64,000 nucleotides of DNA from Megasphaera micronuciformis F0359 (lineage in GTDB: Bacteria > Bacillota > Negativicutes > Veillonellales > Megasphaeraceae), in contig NZ_GL538177.1 in the NCBI RefSeq assembly GCF_000165735.1, positions 62,001 to 126,000 on the forward strand, in the 5' to 3' direction. The notes beneath the pieces were generated by a model. It did no database searches. It was not told the origin of the DNA and was given only the letters and a program-made list of their open reading frames with translations. Positions 34,785 through 43,509 of this stretch are shown in pieces (positions within the stretch are counted from its first letter, which is position 1; every line of letters starts with the position of its first letter). A program made the position numbers and the translations under genes.

Positions 34785-35676
34785 AAAGGGCGGATTGGGC
34801 AAAGGGGTAAATGCTCTTTTCAGAGATAAGGAGACGAACACGACCTTACACGGTGCCGTTACGGAACTCCCTTTGGCATCTGTTGTGCCGAATTCGCAGC
34901 AGGCACGGCGTATCTTTGATGAGCAGGCTTTACAGGAATTGAGCGAATCTATACGCACATACGGCATTGTACAACCTTTGGTTGTACGCGCTGTCGGAGA
35001 AGGGCGATATGAAATTATTGCCGGAGAACGTCGTTGGCGAGCCGCCAAGGCGGCAGGTCTCACTCAGGTTCCGGTTGTTGTGCGAACATATGAAGACCGT
35101 GTGGCGGCAGAAGTGTCTTTAATTGAAAATATTCAACGCGAAAATCTTAACGTTGTCGAAGAAGCGACTGCCTATAAAGTTCTTATTGATATGAACGGTT
35201 GGACGCAGGAGGAATTGGCGGAGAAGGTCGGTAAGAGTCGCTCGCATGTAGCAAATTTGATGCGGATTTTAGGTCTTTCGCCGGCTGTGCTCAAAGCGGT
35301 GGAGGCCGGGGTACTGACCATGGGGCAAGCACGACCTTTATTGGCCTTGTCGGAAGAAAGTGTGCAAAAGAAGGCGGCTTTACACATTGCTACGGCCGGA
35401 TTGAATGCCCGTCAGGCGGAGCAGTTTGTTAAGCACTTACTGGAAGGTTCCCAAGGACGTTCAGATGTACCGCCGGCCGATGCCCATGTAGAGGCATTGC
35501 GGGATCGACTGAAAATGCACTTCGGTACGAATGTGGCCATTCGTATTAATAAGAAAAATAAAGGGAAAATCGAAATTTCCTTTGCTTCGGAAGCGGAATT
35601 TGAGCGATTAATGTCTCTTTTAACAGAAACCAATACACAGGAAACGATGCAAGACGGCCTCTCTTTTACGGTATAA
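34774..35676 (+). CDS. parB: Chromosome partitioning protein ParB/Spo0J
   Basis: A 300-residue CTP-dependent DNA clamp that loads at parS. It has an N-terminal LGKGVNALF, box I ARRIFDEQALQELSESI, box II EIIAGERRWRAAKAAGL, the SLIENIQRENLN motif and the helix-turn-helix ELAEKVGKSRSHVANLMRIL; a C-terminal dimerisation domain follows. GTG 34774 follows GAGAGGTG. Its likely target is the perfect parS at 25876-25891. Confidence 0.96.
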   Translation: MSAKKGGLGKGVNALFRDKETNTTLHGAVTELPLASVVPNSQQARRIFDEQALQELSESIRTYGIVQPLVVRAVGEGRYEIIAGERRWRAAKAAGLTQVPVVVRTYEDRVAAEVSLIENIQRENLNVVEEATAYKVLIDMNGWTQEELAEKVGKSRSHVANLMRILGLSPAVLKAVEAGVLTMGQARPLLALSEESVQKKAALHIATAGLNARQAEQFVKHLLEGSQGRSDVPPADAHVEALRDRLKMHFGTNVAIRINKKNKGKIEISFASEAEFERLMSLLTETNTQETMQDGLSFTV

Positions 35677-35686
35677 CGTGCATAAG

Positions 35687-35713
35687 ACGGGTCTGTTGCA
35701 GGACCTGTTTTTT
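35687..35713 (+). terminator. Possible terminator after parB
   Basis: ACGGGTC/GACCTGT stem (7 bp with one G-U) and six T at 35708-35713, just before the DUF4446 ribosome binding site. It may only partly separate the genes. Confidence 0.6.
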
Positions 35714-35734
35714 GATATAGGGAGGAAAGAGCTT

Positions 35735-36259
35735 ATGTTTGAAGGATTGGATACGGAAATCTTTTTATGGGCAGGCGGCGGAGCTGTTATCGTACTTTTG
35801 TTGCTCTTACTCATCTACATCGGTCTTTTAAATTATCGTCTTGTGAAATTACAGAAAAAGTACACTTTTTTCATGCAAGATGAGATAGGACAAAGCCTGG
35901 AGGCGAAATTGCATGCAGATGTTGCGGAACTACAGGAGTTGAGAGGGTCTCTGGACTTAATGCACAGTACGCAGAAGGATATCTTATCCATGCAAAATCA
36001 ATGCTTTCGTAAAATCGGCTTTGTTAAATATAATGCTTTTGATAATATAGGTAACAATCTGAGTTTTGCTTTTACTATTTTAGACGGCAAGAATGACGGA
36101 TTCTGCTTGTCGAGTGTATATGGTCGAAATGAGTCGCGTATTTTTGCAAAGCCTATTATTGACGGTAAGTGTCTATACAGCATGAGTGAGGAAGAAAAAG
36201 AAAGCCTTGCCGATGCATTACGTTATACCGGAACGGTCAGTCCGGTACAAAAGGGATAG
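35735..36259 (+). CDS. DUF4446 family protein
   Basis: A 174-residue protein with one N-terminal membrane helix (IFLWAGGGAVIVLLLLLLIYIGLL), a coiled-coil-like stretch (~45-85) and the DUF4446 C-terminal core (FVKYNAFDNIGNNLSFAFTILDG; SSVYGRNESRIFAKPI). The family is commonly encoded beside parA-parB in Firmicutes and has no known function. GGAGG 10 bases before ATG 35735 fixes the start. The M23 peptidase follows 12 bases later. Confidence 0.85.
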   Translation: MFEGLDTEIFLWAGGGAVIVLLLLLLIYIGLLNYRLVKLQKKYTFFMQDEIGQSLEAKLHADVAELQELRGSLDLMHSTQKDILSMQNQCFRKIGFVKYNAFDNIGNNLSFAFTILDGKNDGFCLSSVYGRNESRIFAKPIIDGKCLYSMSEEEKESLADALRYTGTVSPVQKG

Positions 36260-36271
36260 GAAGGCGATTTT

Positions 36272-37234
36272 TTGGACGCTAAGGATAAGGTGGTACAGTT
36301 CATTGAAACCGCAAAGTCTTGCGGGCTCAAAATGAAATTGCGTAGTATGAAGGCGCTGGAAGCTCCGGAAGAGCCGGTAGTTCTTTCGCCTGAACGATAC
36401 AGGAAATATAAAATAACGGCTCTCATAGTTGTTATTGTAGGGGCCGTGCTTCTTATAGCCTTTGTTTTCGGGCTTGTATCATATACGACTATGCGAGAAC
36501 AGGAAGAACTGCATCAACAGCAGTTAGAACTGTTAAGAGATAAGACTACATCACTGGAAGAAAAAATGGATAAAATGGACTCTTTGGATCAAGAGCTCCG
36601 CCAGATGGTTAAAGGCGCCGGCGCCGGTGAATCCCCAAAAGGTGAGGGCAGCGTAGCAGGCCAAAAAAAGAAAAGCGAAGATTTATCACATGCCGGATAT
36701 AATGAATTACTGCACGCTGCCTCCCGTTTGGAAACAAAGAGTAATGCCCGAATTATCAGCTTTATTACGCTAAAAACAGTACTTGGCGATACGGCGGGAC
36801 AGCAAGTTATTCATATGCAGCAGTCGACAAGTAAGTATAGCGCATCTACGTATCCCTCTATTTGGCCTGTAAACGGAACGATTACGTCCCAGTACGGATA
36901 TCGGACAAGCCCTATGGCAGGGGCAAGTTCCTTCCACGAAGGCATCGATATCGGTGTTGAATACGGTACGCCTGTGCGGGCTACGGCATCAGGTAAGGTT
37001 ACGGTTGCCGGCTGGGTTTCAGGTTACGGCAATCTGGTTGAAATCGACCATGGTAACGGAATTGTTACTCGGTACGGACACAACTCTATGCTTCTTGTCG
37101 TAGAAGGGCAGGAAGTAAAGACGGGTGATATTATAGCTCTGGCCGGCAGTACGGGAAACAGCACGGGGCCGCATGTCCATTATGAAGTACGGGTAAACGG
37201 ATCCCCAACTAATCCCATCTTGTTTTTACCGTAA
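36272..37234 (+). CDS. Membrane-anchored M23 peptidase (LytM/NlpD type)
   Basis: A 320-residue protein. An N-terminal cytoplasmic stretch (1-45) is followed by one membrane helix (ITALIVVIVGAVLLIAFVFGLV, about 48-70), a periplasmic coiled coil (~75-115), a low-complexity linker, and a C-terminal M23 domain (~205-318). The Zn ligands are visible: H and D in FHEGIDIG, and HVHYE near the end. It therefore looks active as a peptidoglycan endopeptidase. Start TTG 36272 is used because no ATG precedes the helix. Confidence 0.9.
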   Translation: MDAKDKVVQFIETAKSCGLKMKLRSMKALEAPEEPVVLSPERYRKYKITALIVVIVGAVLLIAFVFGLVSYTTMREQEELHQQQLELLRDKTTSLEEKMDKMDSLDQELRQMVKGAGAGESPKGEGSVAGQKKKSEDLSHAGYNELLHAASRLETKSNARIISFITLKTVLGDTAGQQVIHMQQSTSKYSASTYPSIWPVNGTITSQYGYRTSPMAGASSFHEGIDIGVEYGTPVRATASGKVTVAGWVSGYGNLVEIDHGNGIVTRYGHNSMLLVVEGQEVKTGDIIALAGSTGNSTGPHVHYEVRVNGSPTNPILFLP

Positions 37235-37262
37235 CAGATAATATTTCAGGAGGATTTTTATA

Positions 37263-37739
37263 ATGGAAAAAACATTGTATGCAAAATTTAAAACTAACGA
37301 AGGAGACTTTACAGTAGAACTTTTTGCCGATAAAGCTCCGATTACGGTGGGTAACTTTAAAAAATTGGCAGACAAAAAATTTTATGACGGGACAATTTTC
37401 CATCGTATTATTAAAGACTTTATGATTCAAGGTGGCGATCCTGAAGGAACGGGATTCGGCGGTTCCGATGAAATGATTCCTGACGAATTCGCTCCCGGCC
37501 TTACGTTTGCGGAGCCGGGTATCTTGGCTATGGCCAATGCAGGTCCGAATACGGGAAGCTCACAATTCTTTATTACGGTAGTTCCTACCCCGTGGTTGCA
37601 AAATCACCATTCTATTTTCGGTAAGGTTGTAGAGAATTATGATGTAGTTGAAAAAATCAGCCATGTAAAGACGTCCGGTGCAGATCGTCCGGTACAAGAC
37701 GTTGTTTTGGAATCCGTTATAATTACGGACAGTCTCTAA
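37263..37739 (+). CDS. Cyclophilin-type peptidyl-prolyl isomerase
   Basis: A 158-residue cytoplasmic cyclophilin. Active-site elements are FHRIIKDFMIQGGDP (Arg of the catalytic core), NTGSSQFFI and LQNHHSIFGKVV. There is no signal peptide. AGGAGG precedes ATG 37263. Its TAA overlaps the ATG of the next gene by one base. Confidence 0.95.
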   Translation: MEKTLYAKFKTNEGDFTVELFADKAPITVGNFKKLADKKFYDGTIFHRIIKDFMIQGGDPEGTGFGGSDEMIPDEFAPGLTFAEPGILAMANAGPNTGSSQFFITVVPTPWLQNHHSIFGKVVENYDVVEKISHVKTSGADRPVQDVVLESVIITDSL

Positions 37740-38035
37740 TGCTATATTACACGTATATGCTTCGGTGTGCCGATGGAACCTTTTATACGGGATATACGAC
37801 GGACACAGTACGAAGGATTGCTACTCATAACAGCGGTAAAGGGGCTAAATATACGGCTTCCCGCCGCCCTGTTGAACTGGTGTGGCAAAAGGCTTTTACA
37901 GATAAACACGAAGCTATGCATTGGGAAGCTCGTATTAAGAAATGGCCGAGAAGTAAGAAAGCCAGACTTTTATCACCTACCGGCCGGCAGTTGGAACTGG
38001 CAATGGATCAGACTGATAATAAAGCGCACACATGA
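37739..38035 (+). CDS. GIY-YIG endonuclease-domain protein (YhbQ-like)
   Basis: A 98-residue single-domain GIY-YIG protein, with YYTYMLRCADGTFYTGYTTD (the GIY..YIG equivalent is Y-T-Y and Y-T-G), Arg27-like RRIATHN, and the KWPRSKKARLL C-terminal segment. The family includes small proteins of the UPF0213 group with a predicted, mostly uncharacterised nuclease role. Start overlaps the cyclophilin stop. Confidence 0.88.
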   Translation: MLYYTYMLRCADGTFYTGYTTDTVRRIATHNSGKGAKYTASRRPVELVWQKAFTDKHEAMHWEARIKKWPRSKKARLLSPTGRQLELAMDQTDNKAHT

Positions 38036-38045
38036 GAATATAAAA

Positions 38046-38080
38046 AACAGGTACCTTCTTTGAAGGTACCTGTTCGTTTT
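38046..38080. terminator. Bidirectional terminator between the GIY-YIG gene and cysK
   Basis: A 13-bp stem (38046-38058 with 38062-38074), a TTT loop, and a T-run to 38080; A6 on the left side serves the minus strand. Confidence 0.9.
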
Positions 38081-38087
38081 ATAGTGC

Positions 38088-39023
38088 TTATTCTTCAATA
38101 AAACCGGGGGTGGAGAGATAACGATCTCCACTGTCGGGTAAAACAACGACGATGGTTTTACCGGCATTTTCCGGGCGTTTTGCCAATTCGGTTGCGGCAT
38201 ATACGGCTGCCCCGCCGGAGATGCCGATGAGGAAGCCTTCCGCTTTAATAAATGCTTGAGCCGTTTTGAATGCCGCATCATTGTCGACCGTAACTATTTC
38301 GTCATAAATTTTTGTATCTAAGGTATCGGGAATGAAGTTGGCACCGATACCTTGAATCTTATGAGGGCCGGCATGGCCTTCGGAAAGTAGAGGCGAACCG
38401 GTCGGTTCGACGGCAACGACTTTGACGGCGGGATTTTTGCTCTTTAAGTACTTACCGGTACCTGATAAGGTACCGCCTGTACCGACACCGGCAATGAAGA
38501 TATCTACTTTTCCGTCAGTATCTTCATAAATTTCCGGACCTGTTGTTTCAAAATGAACCTGAGGATTTACGGGATTGGTAAACTGGCCGGGAATAAAGGA
38601 TCCGGGGATTTCTTTTGCCAATTCTGCGGCCTTGTCGACAGCCCCCTGCATTCCTGTAGAACCGGGCGTAAGTACGATTTCGGCGCCGTAAGCGGACATG
38701 AGTTTACGGCGTTCGGCCGACATGGTTTCCGGCATGGTCAAAATGATGCGGTAGCCCTTAGCCGCTGCGACGGCCGCTAAACCGATACCCGTGTTACCAC
38801 TAGTCGGTTCAATGATTACGGAGCCTTCTTTTAGCAGACCTTCTTTTTCAGCCGCTTCAACCATGCCCTTGGCAATACGGTCTTTTACGGAGCCCGCCGG
38901 ATTAAAAGCTTCGGCTTTAACAAGAATTCTGGCAAGGCTTTGAGTTTGTTTGTTATAACGTTGCGGTTCGAGTAAGGGTGTACGTCCGATTAAATCTAAT
39001 GTAGAAGTAGCTATTTTTGTCAT
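38088..39023 (-). CDS. cysK: Cysteine synthase A (O-acetylserine sulfhydrylase)
   Basis: A 311-residue PLP enzyme that makes cysteine from O-acetylserine and sulfide. PLP Lys47 is in NPAGSVKDR; the PTSGNTGIGLA substrate loop and GTGGTLSGTG phosphate-binding loop follow, and the GISGGAA segment is near the C-terminus. It follows cysE on the same strand under a cysteine T-box, separated by a small Cys-rich ORF. GGAGAC before ATG 39023 serves as ribosome site. Confidence 0.96.
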   Translation of the reverse strand: MTKIATSTLDLIGRTPLLEPQRYNKQTQSLARILVKAEAFNPAGSVKDRIAKGMVEAAEKEGLLKEGSVIIEPTSGNTGIGLAAVAAAKGYRIILTMPETMSAERRKLMSAYGAEIVLTPGSTGMQGAVDKAAELAKEIPGSFIPGQFTNPVNPQVHFETTGPEIYEDTDGKVDIFIAGVGTGGTLSGTGKYLKSKNPAVKVVAVEPTGSPLLSEGHAGPHKIQGIGANFIPDTLDTKIYDEIVTVDNDAAFKTAQAFIKAEGFLIGISGGAAVYAATELAKRPENAGKTIVVVLPDSGDRYLSTPGFIEE

Positions 39024-39063
39024 GATAAATGTCTCCTTTTATATCTTAGCGAAATATAGTTAA

Positions 39064-39129
39064 TTATTCTCTGCCTATGAGGCGACAACATCGCTTACAG
39101 AGAATAAATTTTTCAAATAGTTGTTCCAT
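39064..39129 (-). CDS. Cys-rich 21-residue ORF between cysE and cysK
   Basis: ATG at 39129 is preceded by AAGGGGGAAG (11-base spacing). The 21-codon frame ends with TAA at 39064 and contains LCKRCCRLIGRE, so 3 of 21 residues are Cys. The same bases can fold: 39065-39074 and 39099-39108 are a 10-bp inverted repeat, with smaller hairpins GCGA/TCGC and CCT/AGG inside. This could be a leader peptide sensing charged Cys-tRNA, or a small metal-binding peptide. Too short for family recognition. Confidence 0.55.
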   Translation of the reverse strand: MEQLFEKFILCKRCCRLIGRE

Positions 39130-39162
39130 AGTTATCGCTTCCCCCTTGCAATACGATCGGCA

Positions 39163-39858
39163 CTATTGATGATGTGCCGTATTATGACGAATGTTGGCGT
39201 TCCATGAGTCCAAATCATTCAGGCGCTTTTGTAAAAAGCACACTTGTTGCTTCAGCTCGGCAATTTCCTCTTCCAACGGATCGGGAAGACTGGTATGATC
39301 CAAGTCAATATCCTGTTCCGTAAGTACTCGGCGAATTCGCTTGCCCCGCTGTGAAACGATATGCCCCGGAATGCCGACGACTGTTGAATATGGCGGAACC
39401 TCTCTTAAGACGACCGAGCCGGCACCTATTTTTGAGCCTTCTCCGACGGTAAAAGAACCGAGAACCTTAGCTCCGCTGGCAACGACCACACCGTCTTCTA
39501 TGGTCGGGTGCCGTTTCCCCTTTTCCTTGCCTGTGCCGCCGAGGGTAACCCCCTGGTAGAGTGATACATTATTGCCGATAATCGTTGTTTCTCCAATGAC
39601 AATGCCTGTACCGTGATCGATGAAAAGTCCTTCGCCGATGCGGGCACCGGGATGGATTTCGATGCCTGTAAAGAAGCGGGCTATGTTGGAAATAAGGCGA
39701 GCCGTAACAAAATAACCGTGACGGTAAAAAAAATGAGAGAGTCTGTGTGCCCAAATTGCGTGTAGACCGGCGTAACAAAGCAAGATTTCCGCCACGTTTT
39801 TAGCAGCCGGATCTCGATCTTTGATTACTTGAATATCTTTACGTAATCTTGAAAACAC
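39163..39858 (-). CDS. cysE: Serine O-acetyltransferase
   Basis: A 231-residue left-handed beta-helix acetyltransferase making O-acetylserine for CysK. It shows the DPAAKN and LLCYAGLHAIWAHRL N-terminal helices, hexapeptide repeats (IHPGARIGEGLFIDHGTG, IGETTIIGNNVSLYQGVTLGG), and an extended C-terminal coiled segment. The open frame continues to 39966, but AGGAGG before GTG 39858 gives the standard start (VFSRLRKDIQ). The T-box leader is directly upstream. The upstream extension of the frame lies in the T-box and is not translated, by this reading. Confidence 0.94.
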   Translation of the reverse strand: MFSRLRKDIQVIKDRDPAAKNVAEILLCYAGLHAIWAHRLSHFFYRHGYFVTARLISNIARFFTGIEIHPGARIGEGLFIDHGTGIVIGETTIIGNNVSLYQGVTLGGTGKEKGKRHPTIEDGVVVASGAKVLGSFTVGEGSKIGAGSVVLREVPPYSTVVGIPGHIVSQRGKRIRRVLTEQDIDLDHTSLPDPLEEEIAELKQQVCFLQKRLNDLDSWNANIRHNTAHHQ

Positions 39859-39880
39859 GTAGTACAACCTCCTGATAAAA

Positions 39881-40139
39881 GAGTATAAAAAAAGACCCGT
39901 CGTCTCACAGAGACGTCGAATCCGCGGTTCCACTCTGATTGTAATCATATATTGATTACCACTCAAGGACTTGTAACGTCAGTCATACGGGACTATCTAC
40001 TGTTGTTCGATAATCCTGCTCCCGAAGGCATTCGACATAAGTGGGCTGCTGTATCGGTTTTCAGCCGGTGGCCGATACTCTCTGTGTGACCCGTACATAT
40101 GTGTACTTGTTTCGGTCATTGCATGTACTTGTGAAATTA
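39881..40139 (-). promoter_or_regulatory. T-box riboswitch, cysteine-specific, controlling cysE-cysK
   Basis: On the minus strand the leader contains AGAGTGGAACCGCGG (39936-39922), the T-box antiterminator sequence that pairs with the tRNA acceptor end. It is followed by a terminator stem (GACGTCTC/GAGACG) and T7 (39893-39886). In stem I the segment GAATGC (around 40034-40029) offers TGC, a Cys codon, as specifier. Uncharged tRNA-Cys should allow read-through into cysE. The specifier call is by eye from position and sequence. Confidence 0.9.
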
Positions 40140-40145
40140 ACTGTA

Positions 40146-40174
40146 ATTCTATACGTCGTTATAAGAATTGTCAA
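40146..40174 (-). promoter_or_regulatory. Promoter of the T-box/cysE-cysK operon
   Basis: Minus strand TTGACA (40174-40169), 17 bases, TAGAAT (40151-40146), placing the transcript start about 40139. Confidence 0.75.
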
Positions 40175-40305
40175 GAATAAAATATATTTTTATAAATTCA
40201 GTATATTTATAATTTTCTCCTATGCTATGGTAGTTTGTATATCTATTGATTTAGCCTGATTTTTGATGTACGTTATATCTTATAAAGTAATGGAAGGAGA
40301 CAATC

Positions 40306-41004
40306 ATGTTGTCACAAACTGTTTTACGGGCATTACGATTTGCCTTTCCACTAACTGTGCCTATTGCTGCCGGTTTTTTATTTATTGGCCTTACGTACGG
40401 GTTATTTACCGTTTCACAGGGGCTACCTTTAGGGTACCCCCTTATTATGTGTTTGCTTATTTTTGCCGGGTCTATGGAATTTATTACAGTGACGCTGTTA
40501 TTTCAACCCTTTGATCCCGTGGGAGCCTTTATTATGGCTCTTATGGTAAATGGTAGGCATTTATTTTACGCGATCACGATGCTCGGTAAGTATAGGGGAA
40601 AAGGTTGGAAAACACCGTACCTCATTTATGGGATGTGTGATGAAAGCTTTGCTGTTAATGTAACTACGGAGGTCCCTGAAAATATTGATGAAGGTTGGTT
40701 TTATTTTTGGGTTACATTGCTGAATCAGGCATATTGGTTTATGGGTGTTTTAATCGGTTCTATAGCCGGAAGTACACTGACCTTTTTGCCGCTTAAGGGG
40801 ATTGGATTTGTGTTGACAGCTATGTTTGTTGTTCTTTTTTTGGATCTGTGCCGCTCCAAATCGGCAAAATGCGGTATTATGGGGCTGGCTATTACCTTGG
40901 TAGCCCTATTCATATGCGGTCCCGCTTCCTTTCTGATACCGGCTATGGCGGGTATACTTTTTGTGTTTTTACTACGTTACCGCTTAGGGGGGGATTGCTC
41001 ATGA
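40306..41004 (+). CDS. azlC: AzlC-type branched-chain amino acid exporter large subunit
   Basis: A 232-residue membrane protein of the AzlC family. Typical segments are RFAFPLTVPIAAGFLFIGLTYG at the start, LLIFAGSMEFITVTLL near residue 50, and NGRHLFYAITML near 82. Hydrophobic stretches suggest seven or more helices. AzlCD pairs export branched-chain or related amino acids. GGAAGGAG precedes ATG 40306, and its TGA overlaps the azlD start (ATGATGA). Confidence 0.92.
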   Translation: MLSQTVLRALRFAFPLTVPIAAGFLFIGLTYGLFTVSQGLPLGYPLIMCLLIFAGSMEFITVTLLFQPFDPVGAFIMALMVNGRHLFYAITMLGKYRGKGWKTPYLIYGMCDESFAVNVTTEVPENIDEGWFYFWVTLLNQAYWFMGVLIGSIAGSTLTFLPLKGIGFVLTAMFVVLFLDLCRSKSAKCGIMGLAITLVALFICGPASFLIPAMAGILFVFLLRYRLGGDCS

Positions 41005-41339
41005 TGACTAGTGAACAGATGATGTGGACAATCTTTATAGTGGCTTTCGGTACCTGGGTTACACGGTTCTCGCCCTTTTTACTTTTTGCCCATAAACGGG
41101 ACGGGAAGTTGCCTGATGTCGTTACGTATTTAGGAGAGGTGTTGCCCGCCGCTGTTATGGGGATGTTGGTTGTTTATGCGTTGAAGGACGTCAGTCTTAT
41201 GACTTGGCCAAACGGAATTCCTGAAGGGCTGGCACTGATTGTAACCATTGGGGTTCATTTATATAAGAAAAACTTTCTTATCAGCATGTTTGTCGGTACC
41301 TTGTGCTATATGGTATTGGTTCAGACTGTATTTTTATAA
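41001..41339 (+). CDS. azlD: AzlD-type branched-chain amino acid exporter small subunit
   Basis: A 112-residue membrane protein of the AzlD family with three to four hydrophobic segments (MMWTIFIVAFGTWVTRFSPFLLF, VLPAAVMGMLVVYAL, ALIVTIGVHLY). The frame is open upstream, but the first ATG at 41001 overlaps the azlC stop, the usual coupling. Partner of AzlC. Confidence 0.93.
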   Translation: MMTSEQMMWTIFIVAFGTWVTRFSPFLLFAHKRDGKLPDVVTYLGEVLPAAVMGMLVVYALKDVSLMTWPNGIPEGLALIVTIGVHLYKKNFLISMFVGTLCYMVLVQTVFL

Positions 41340-41437
41340 ATAAAAATTTCCGAAGCTTTTTTCGGGAGGGGTGTTTTTAGATATATTCCCAACGAGAAAC
41401 GTCGACAAACTCTCATGTACAGGAATGGGCATAGGTG

Positions 41438-41466
41438 TTGAGTCTTTACATTCTGATTGTTATAAT
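41438..41466 (+). promoter_or_regulatory. Promoter of the metallo-hydrolase gene
   Basis: TTGAGT (41438-41443), 17 bases, TATAAT (41461-41466), 43 bases before the ATG. Confidence 0.65.
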
Positions 41467-41508
41467 ATAGTGATAGTAGCAGGTACTATTTTGATGCCGG
41501 AGGAATTA

Positions 41509-42204
41509 ATGACTTTTGTGAAAGTGTATTATTTGAACCATAGCGGTTTTGCAGTCGAAACGGATACGAAGGTACTGATTTTTGATTATTATAAGGATCC
41601 GGAAAAGGTATTGCCGAGATTACAGGCAGGGGAAAAGCCTTTTTGGTTTTTTGTCAGCCATAGTCATGCCGATCACTTCAATCCGTATATAGTCAATTTT
41701 TCGGATGTGACGGCTCGACGTATTACGGATGCAACCGTACCGTTATCGGCGTGGAAGGACAAAAAAACAGTCGTTCTGAGGCCTTATGAAGAGTGGCGTG
41801 AAGATAATGTATATGTGCATGAGTTCGGCTCTACCGACGAAGGAGGCTCCTTTTATGTAGAAACGGACGGGTTACGAATTTTTCATGCCGGAGATTTGAA
41901 TCACTGGCATTGGGACGGAGATACTGAAGCTGACAGACGAGAAGCGGATAAACTGTTTGCACGGGAAATGAGTCGACTGGATATCGGTGAAACGGATTTG
42001 GCCTTTTTTCCTGTAGACGCACGCTTGGGCCGTACTCGTGAATGGGGTGTTTCAGCCTTTTTAAATCAAGTAAAAGTAGACTTATGCTTGATACCTATGC
42101 ATTATTTCGGAGCCGTGTGGGACCCGTCGGCGGAATTTACCGAGAAGTACGGGAGTACGCCCTTGTGGATACCGCAGAAAGACGGAGACAGCCGTCAGTG
42201 GTAG
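41509..42204 (+). CDS. Metallo-beta-lactamase-fold hydrolase
   Basis: A 231-residue cytoplasmic MBL-fold protein. The metal motif HSHADH (in VSHSHADHFNPY), a later Asp/His in IFHAGDLNHWHW and LIPMHYFG near the C-terminus complete the ligand set. It resembles YtlI/UPF0173-like hydrolases of unknown substrate. GGAGG before ATG 41509 sets the start; the frame opens earlier at 41371 across the promoter. It has its own promoter. Confidence 0.87.
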   Translation: MTFVKVYYLNHSGFAVETDTKVLIFDYYKDPEKVLPRLQAGEKPFWFFVSHSHADHFNPYIVNFSDVTARRITDATVPLSAWKDKKTVVLRPYEEWREDNVYVHEFGSTDEGGSFYVETDGLRIFHAGDLNHWHWDGDTEADRREADKLFAREMSRLDIGETDLAFFPVDARLGRTREWGVSAFLNQVKVDLCLIPMHYFGAVWDPSAEFTEKYGSTPLWIPQKDGDSRQW

Positions 42205-42242
42205 GCACTTGTGGATAGGCAGGCATATGTGAGGAGGATATT

Positions 42243-43508
42243 ATGGCAGAAGAGATACGTCGGCGACGCACGCATATTGCCGATTATATATTGATAGGGG
42301 CGGCACTTTGTTTTCTCATTTCATTTCCTATGGAAGATTTCTTTTGGGGTGGATTGCTTTCTCATTTGAGCGGAGCGGCTCTTATCGGCGGTCTTGCCGA
42401 TTGGTATGCTGTTACGGCCTTGTTTCGCAAGCCTTTGGGCATTTCCTTCAAGACAGCTCTGATTCCTCGCAGTAAGACGCGTATTGCTGAAACGGCCCGA
42501 CATATGATTGTCAGCGAGATTTTGACGGTTTCTAATATGTATTCGGTGCTGAAAAATCATCCTGTATTGGAAGCCAGTTTAACTTATTTACATACAAAAG
42601 AAGGATTTCAGTCGGCTGAACGCGTTTTGGGACAAGTGCTGAACACCTTCTTGTATACCGTTGATTTACGAGCCATTGTCGAAGCATTTTCTCGCTATGG
42701 AGAAGGGGCTATTGAACGGATTCATATTGCGCCCATGATGTCCAAGGCCGTTAAGGCCGGTCTTTCGGGTGAAGCGGGAGATGCTTTTGTGGATTTTGTT
42801 GTTCTCACGGGCGAGCAGTTGACTGAAAGCAAGACTTTACATGCATATATCGGAGATATTTATAAAGAATCATTACATCAATATGAAAAACGGAACTTTG
42901 TCTATGCTCTTGTTGTCAAAGCGGCACTGGCCAGTGATGTATTCAGTCCCGAAAACGTAGCTACGGTTTTGCAACGCAAGCTAAGAGAAAAATTGGCACA
43001 AGTGAAGGTAAAAGGTACGCCTGAGCGAGAAGCGGTTGTAAGCTTTATTTGGAAGCAAGCCGATCGGTTAGAACACAATCAGGAATGGCAAGAACGTATT
43101 GAGGCATATAAGATTCGGTTTTACAGGCATTTAATTTCTCGACCGGATATGAAGGAAGCTTGGCAGCGTTATGTACTGGATGAAGATCGTCAGAGTCGGG
43201 TCTGCTATTCAGCTGCTTCATATGCTATTGAACGGTTGGAGTCGTGGAAATCAAGCCCTGACCAGGTAGATCAGTTAAATCGCTATATTCTGGCTTTAGC
43301 GGCAAGAGAGCTGAAGCGAGTGCAGGAATGGTTCGGTAAGACGGCGGAAGAAGAAATTCTCAAGTATGATACCGGTGTTTTGGCAAAGCAGTTAGAATCC
43401 GGTGTTTGGTATGATTTGCAGATGATACGTATTAACGGCTCTCTGGTAGGGGCTGCTTTGGGAACGCTTATTTATATCGGAATGTTCATTGCGAAGGGAG
43501 GCCAATAG
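42243..43508 (+). CDS. DUF445 family membrane protein (copy 1)
   Basis: A 421-residue DUF445 (YjiN-like) protein. The signature lies in LIGGLADWYAVTALFRKPLGI near residue 45, with hydrophobic segments at the start and end (YILIGAALCFLISFPM; GSLVGAALGTLIYIGMFIA) and a long helical middle. The family is envelope-associated, of unknown function. AGGAGG precedes ATG 42243. A second DUF445 gene follows immediately. Confidence 0.9.
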   Translation: MAEEIRRRRTHIADYILIGAALCFLISFPMEDFFWGGLLSHLSGAALIGGLADWYAVTALFRKPLGISFKTALIPRSKTRIAETARHMIVSEILTVSNMYSVLKNHPVLEASLTYLHTKEGFQSAERVLGQVLNTFLYTVDLRAIVEAFSRYGEGAIERIHIAPMMSKAVKAGLSGEAGDAFVDFVVLTGEQLTESKTLHAYIGDIYKESLHQYEKRNFVYALVVKAALASDVFSPENVATVLQRKLREKLAQVKVKGTPEREAVVSFIWKQADRLEHNQEWQERIEAYKIRFYRHLISRPDMKEAWQRYVLDEDRQSRVCYSAASYAIERLESWKSSPDQVDQLNRYILALAARELKRVQEWFGKTAEEEILKYDTGVLAKQLESGVWYDLQMIRINGSLVGAALGTLIYIGMFIAKGGQ

Positions 43509-43509
43509 T

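Noticed and set aside
39859-39966. 36-residue N-terminal extension of CysE
   Set aside because: It overlaps the T-box antiterminator and terminator; a ribosome site directly precedes GTG 39858.
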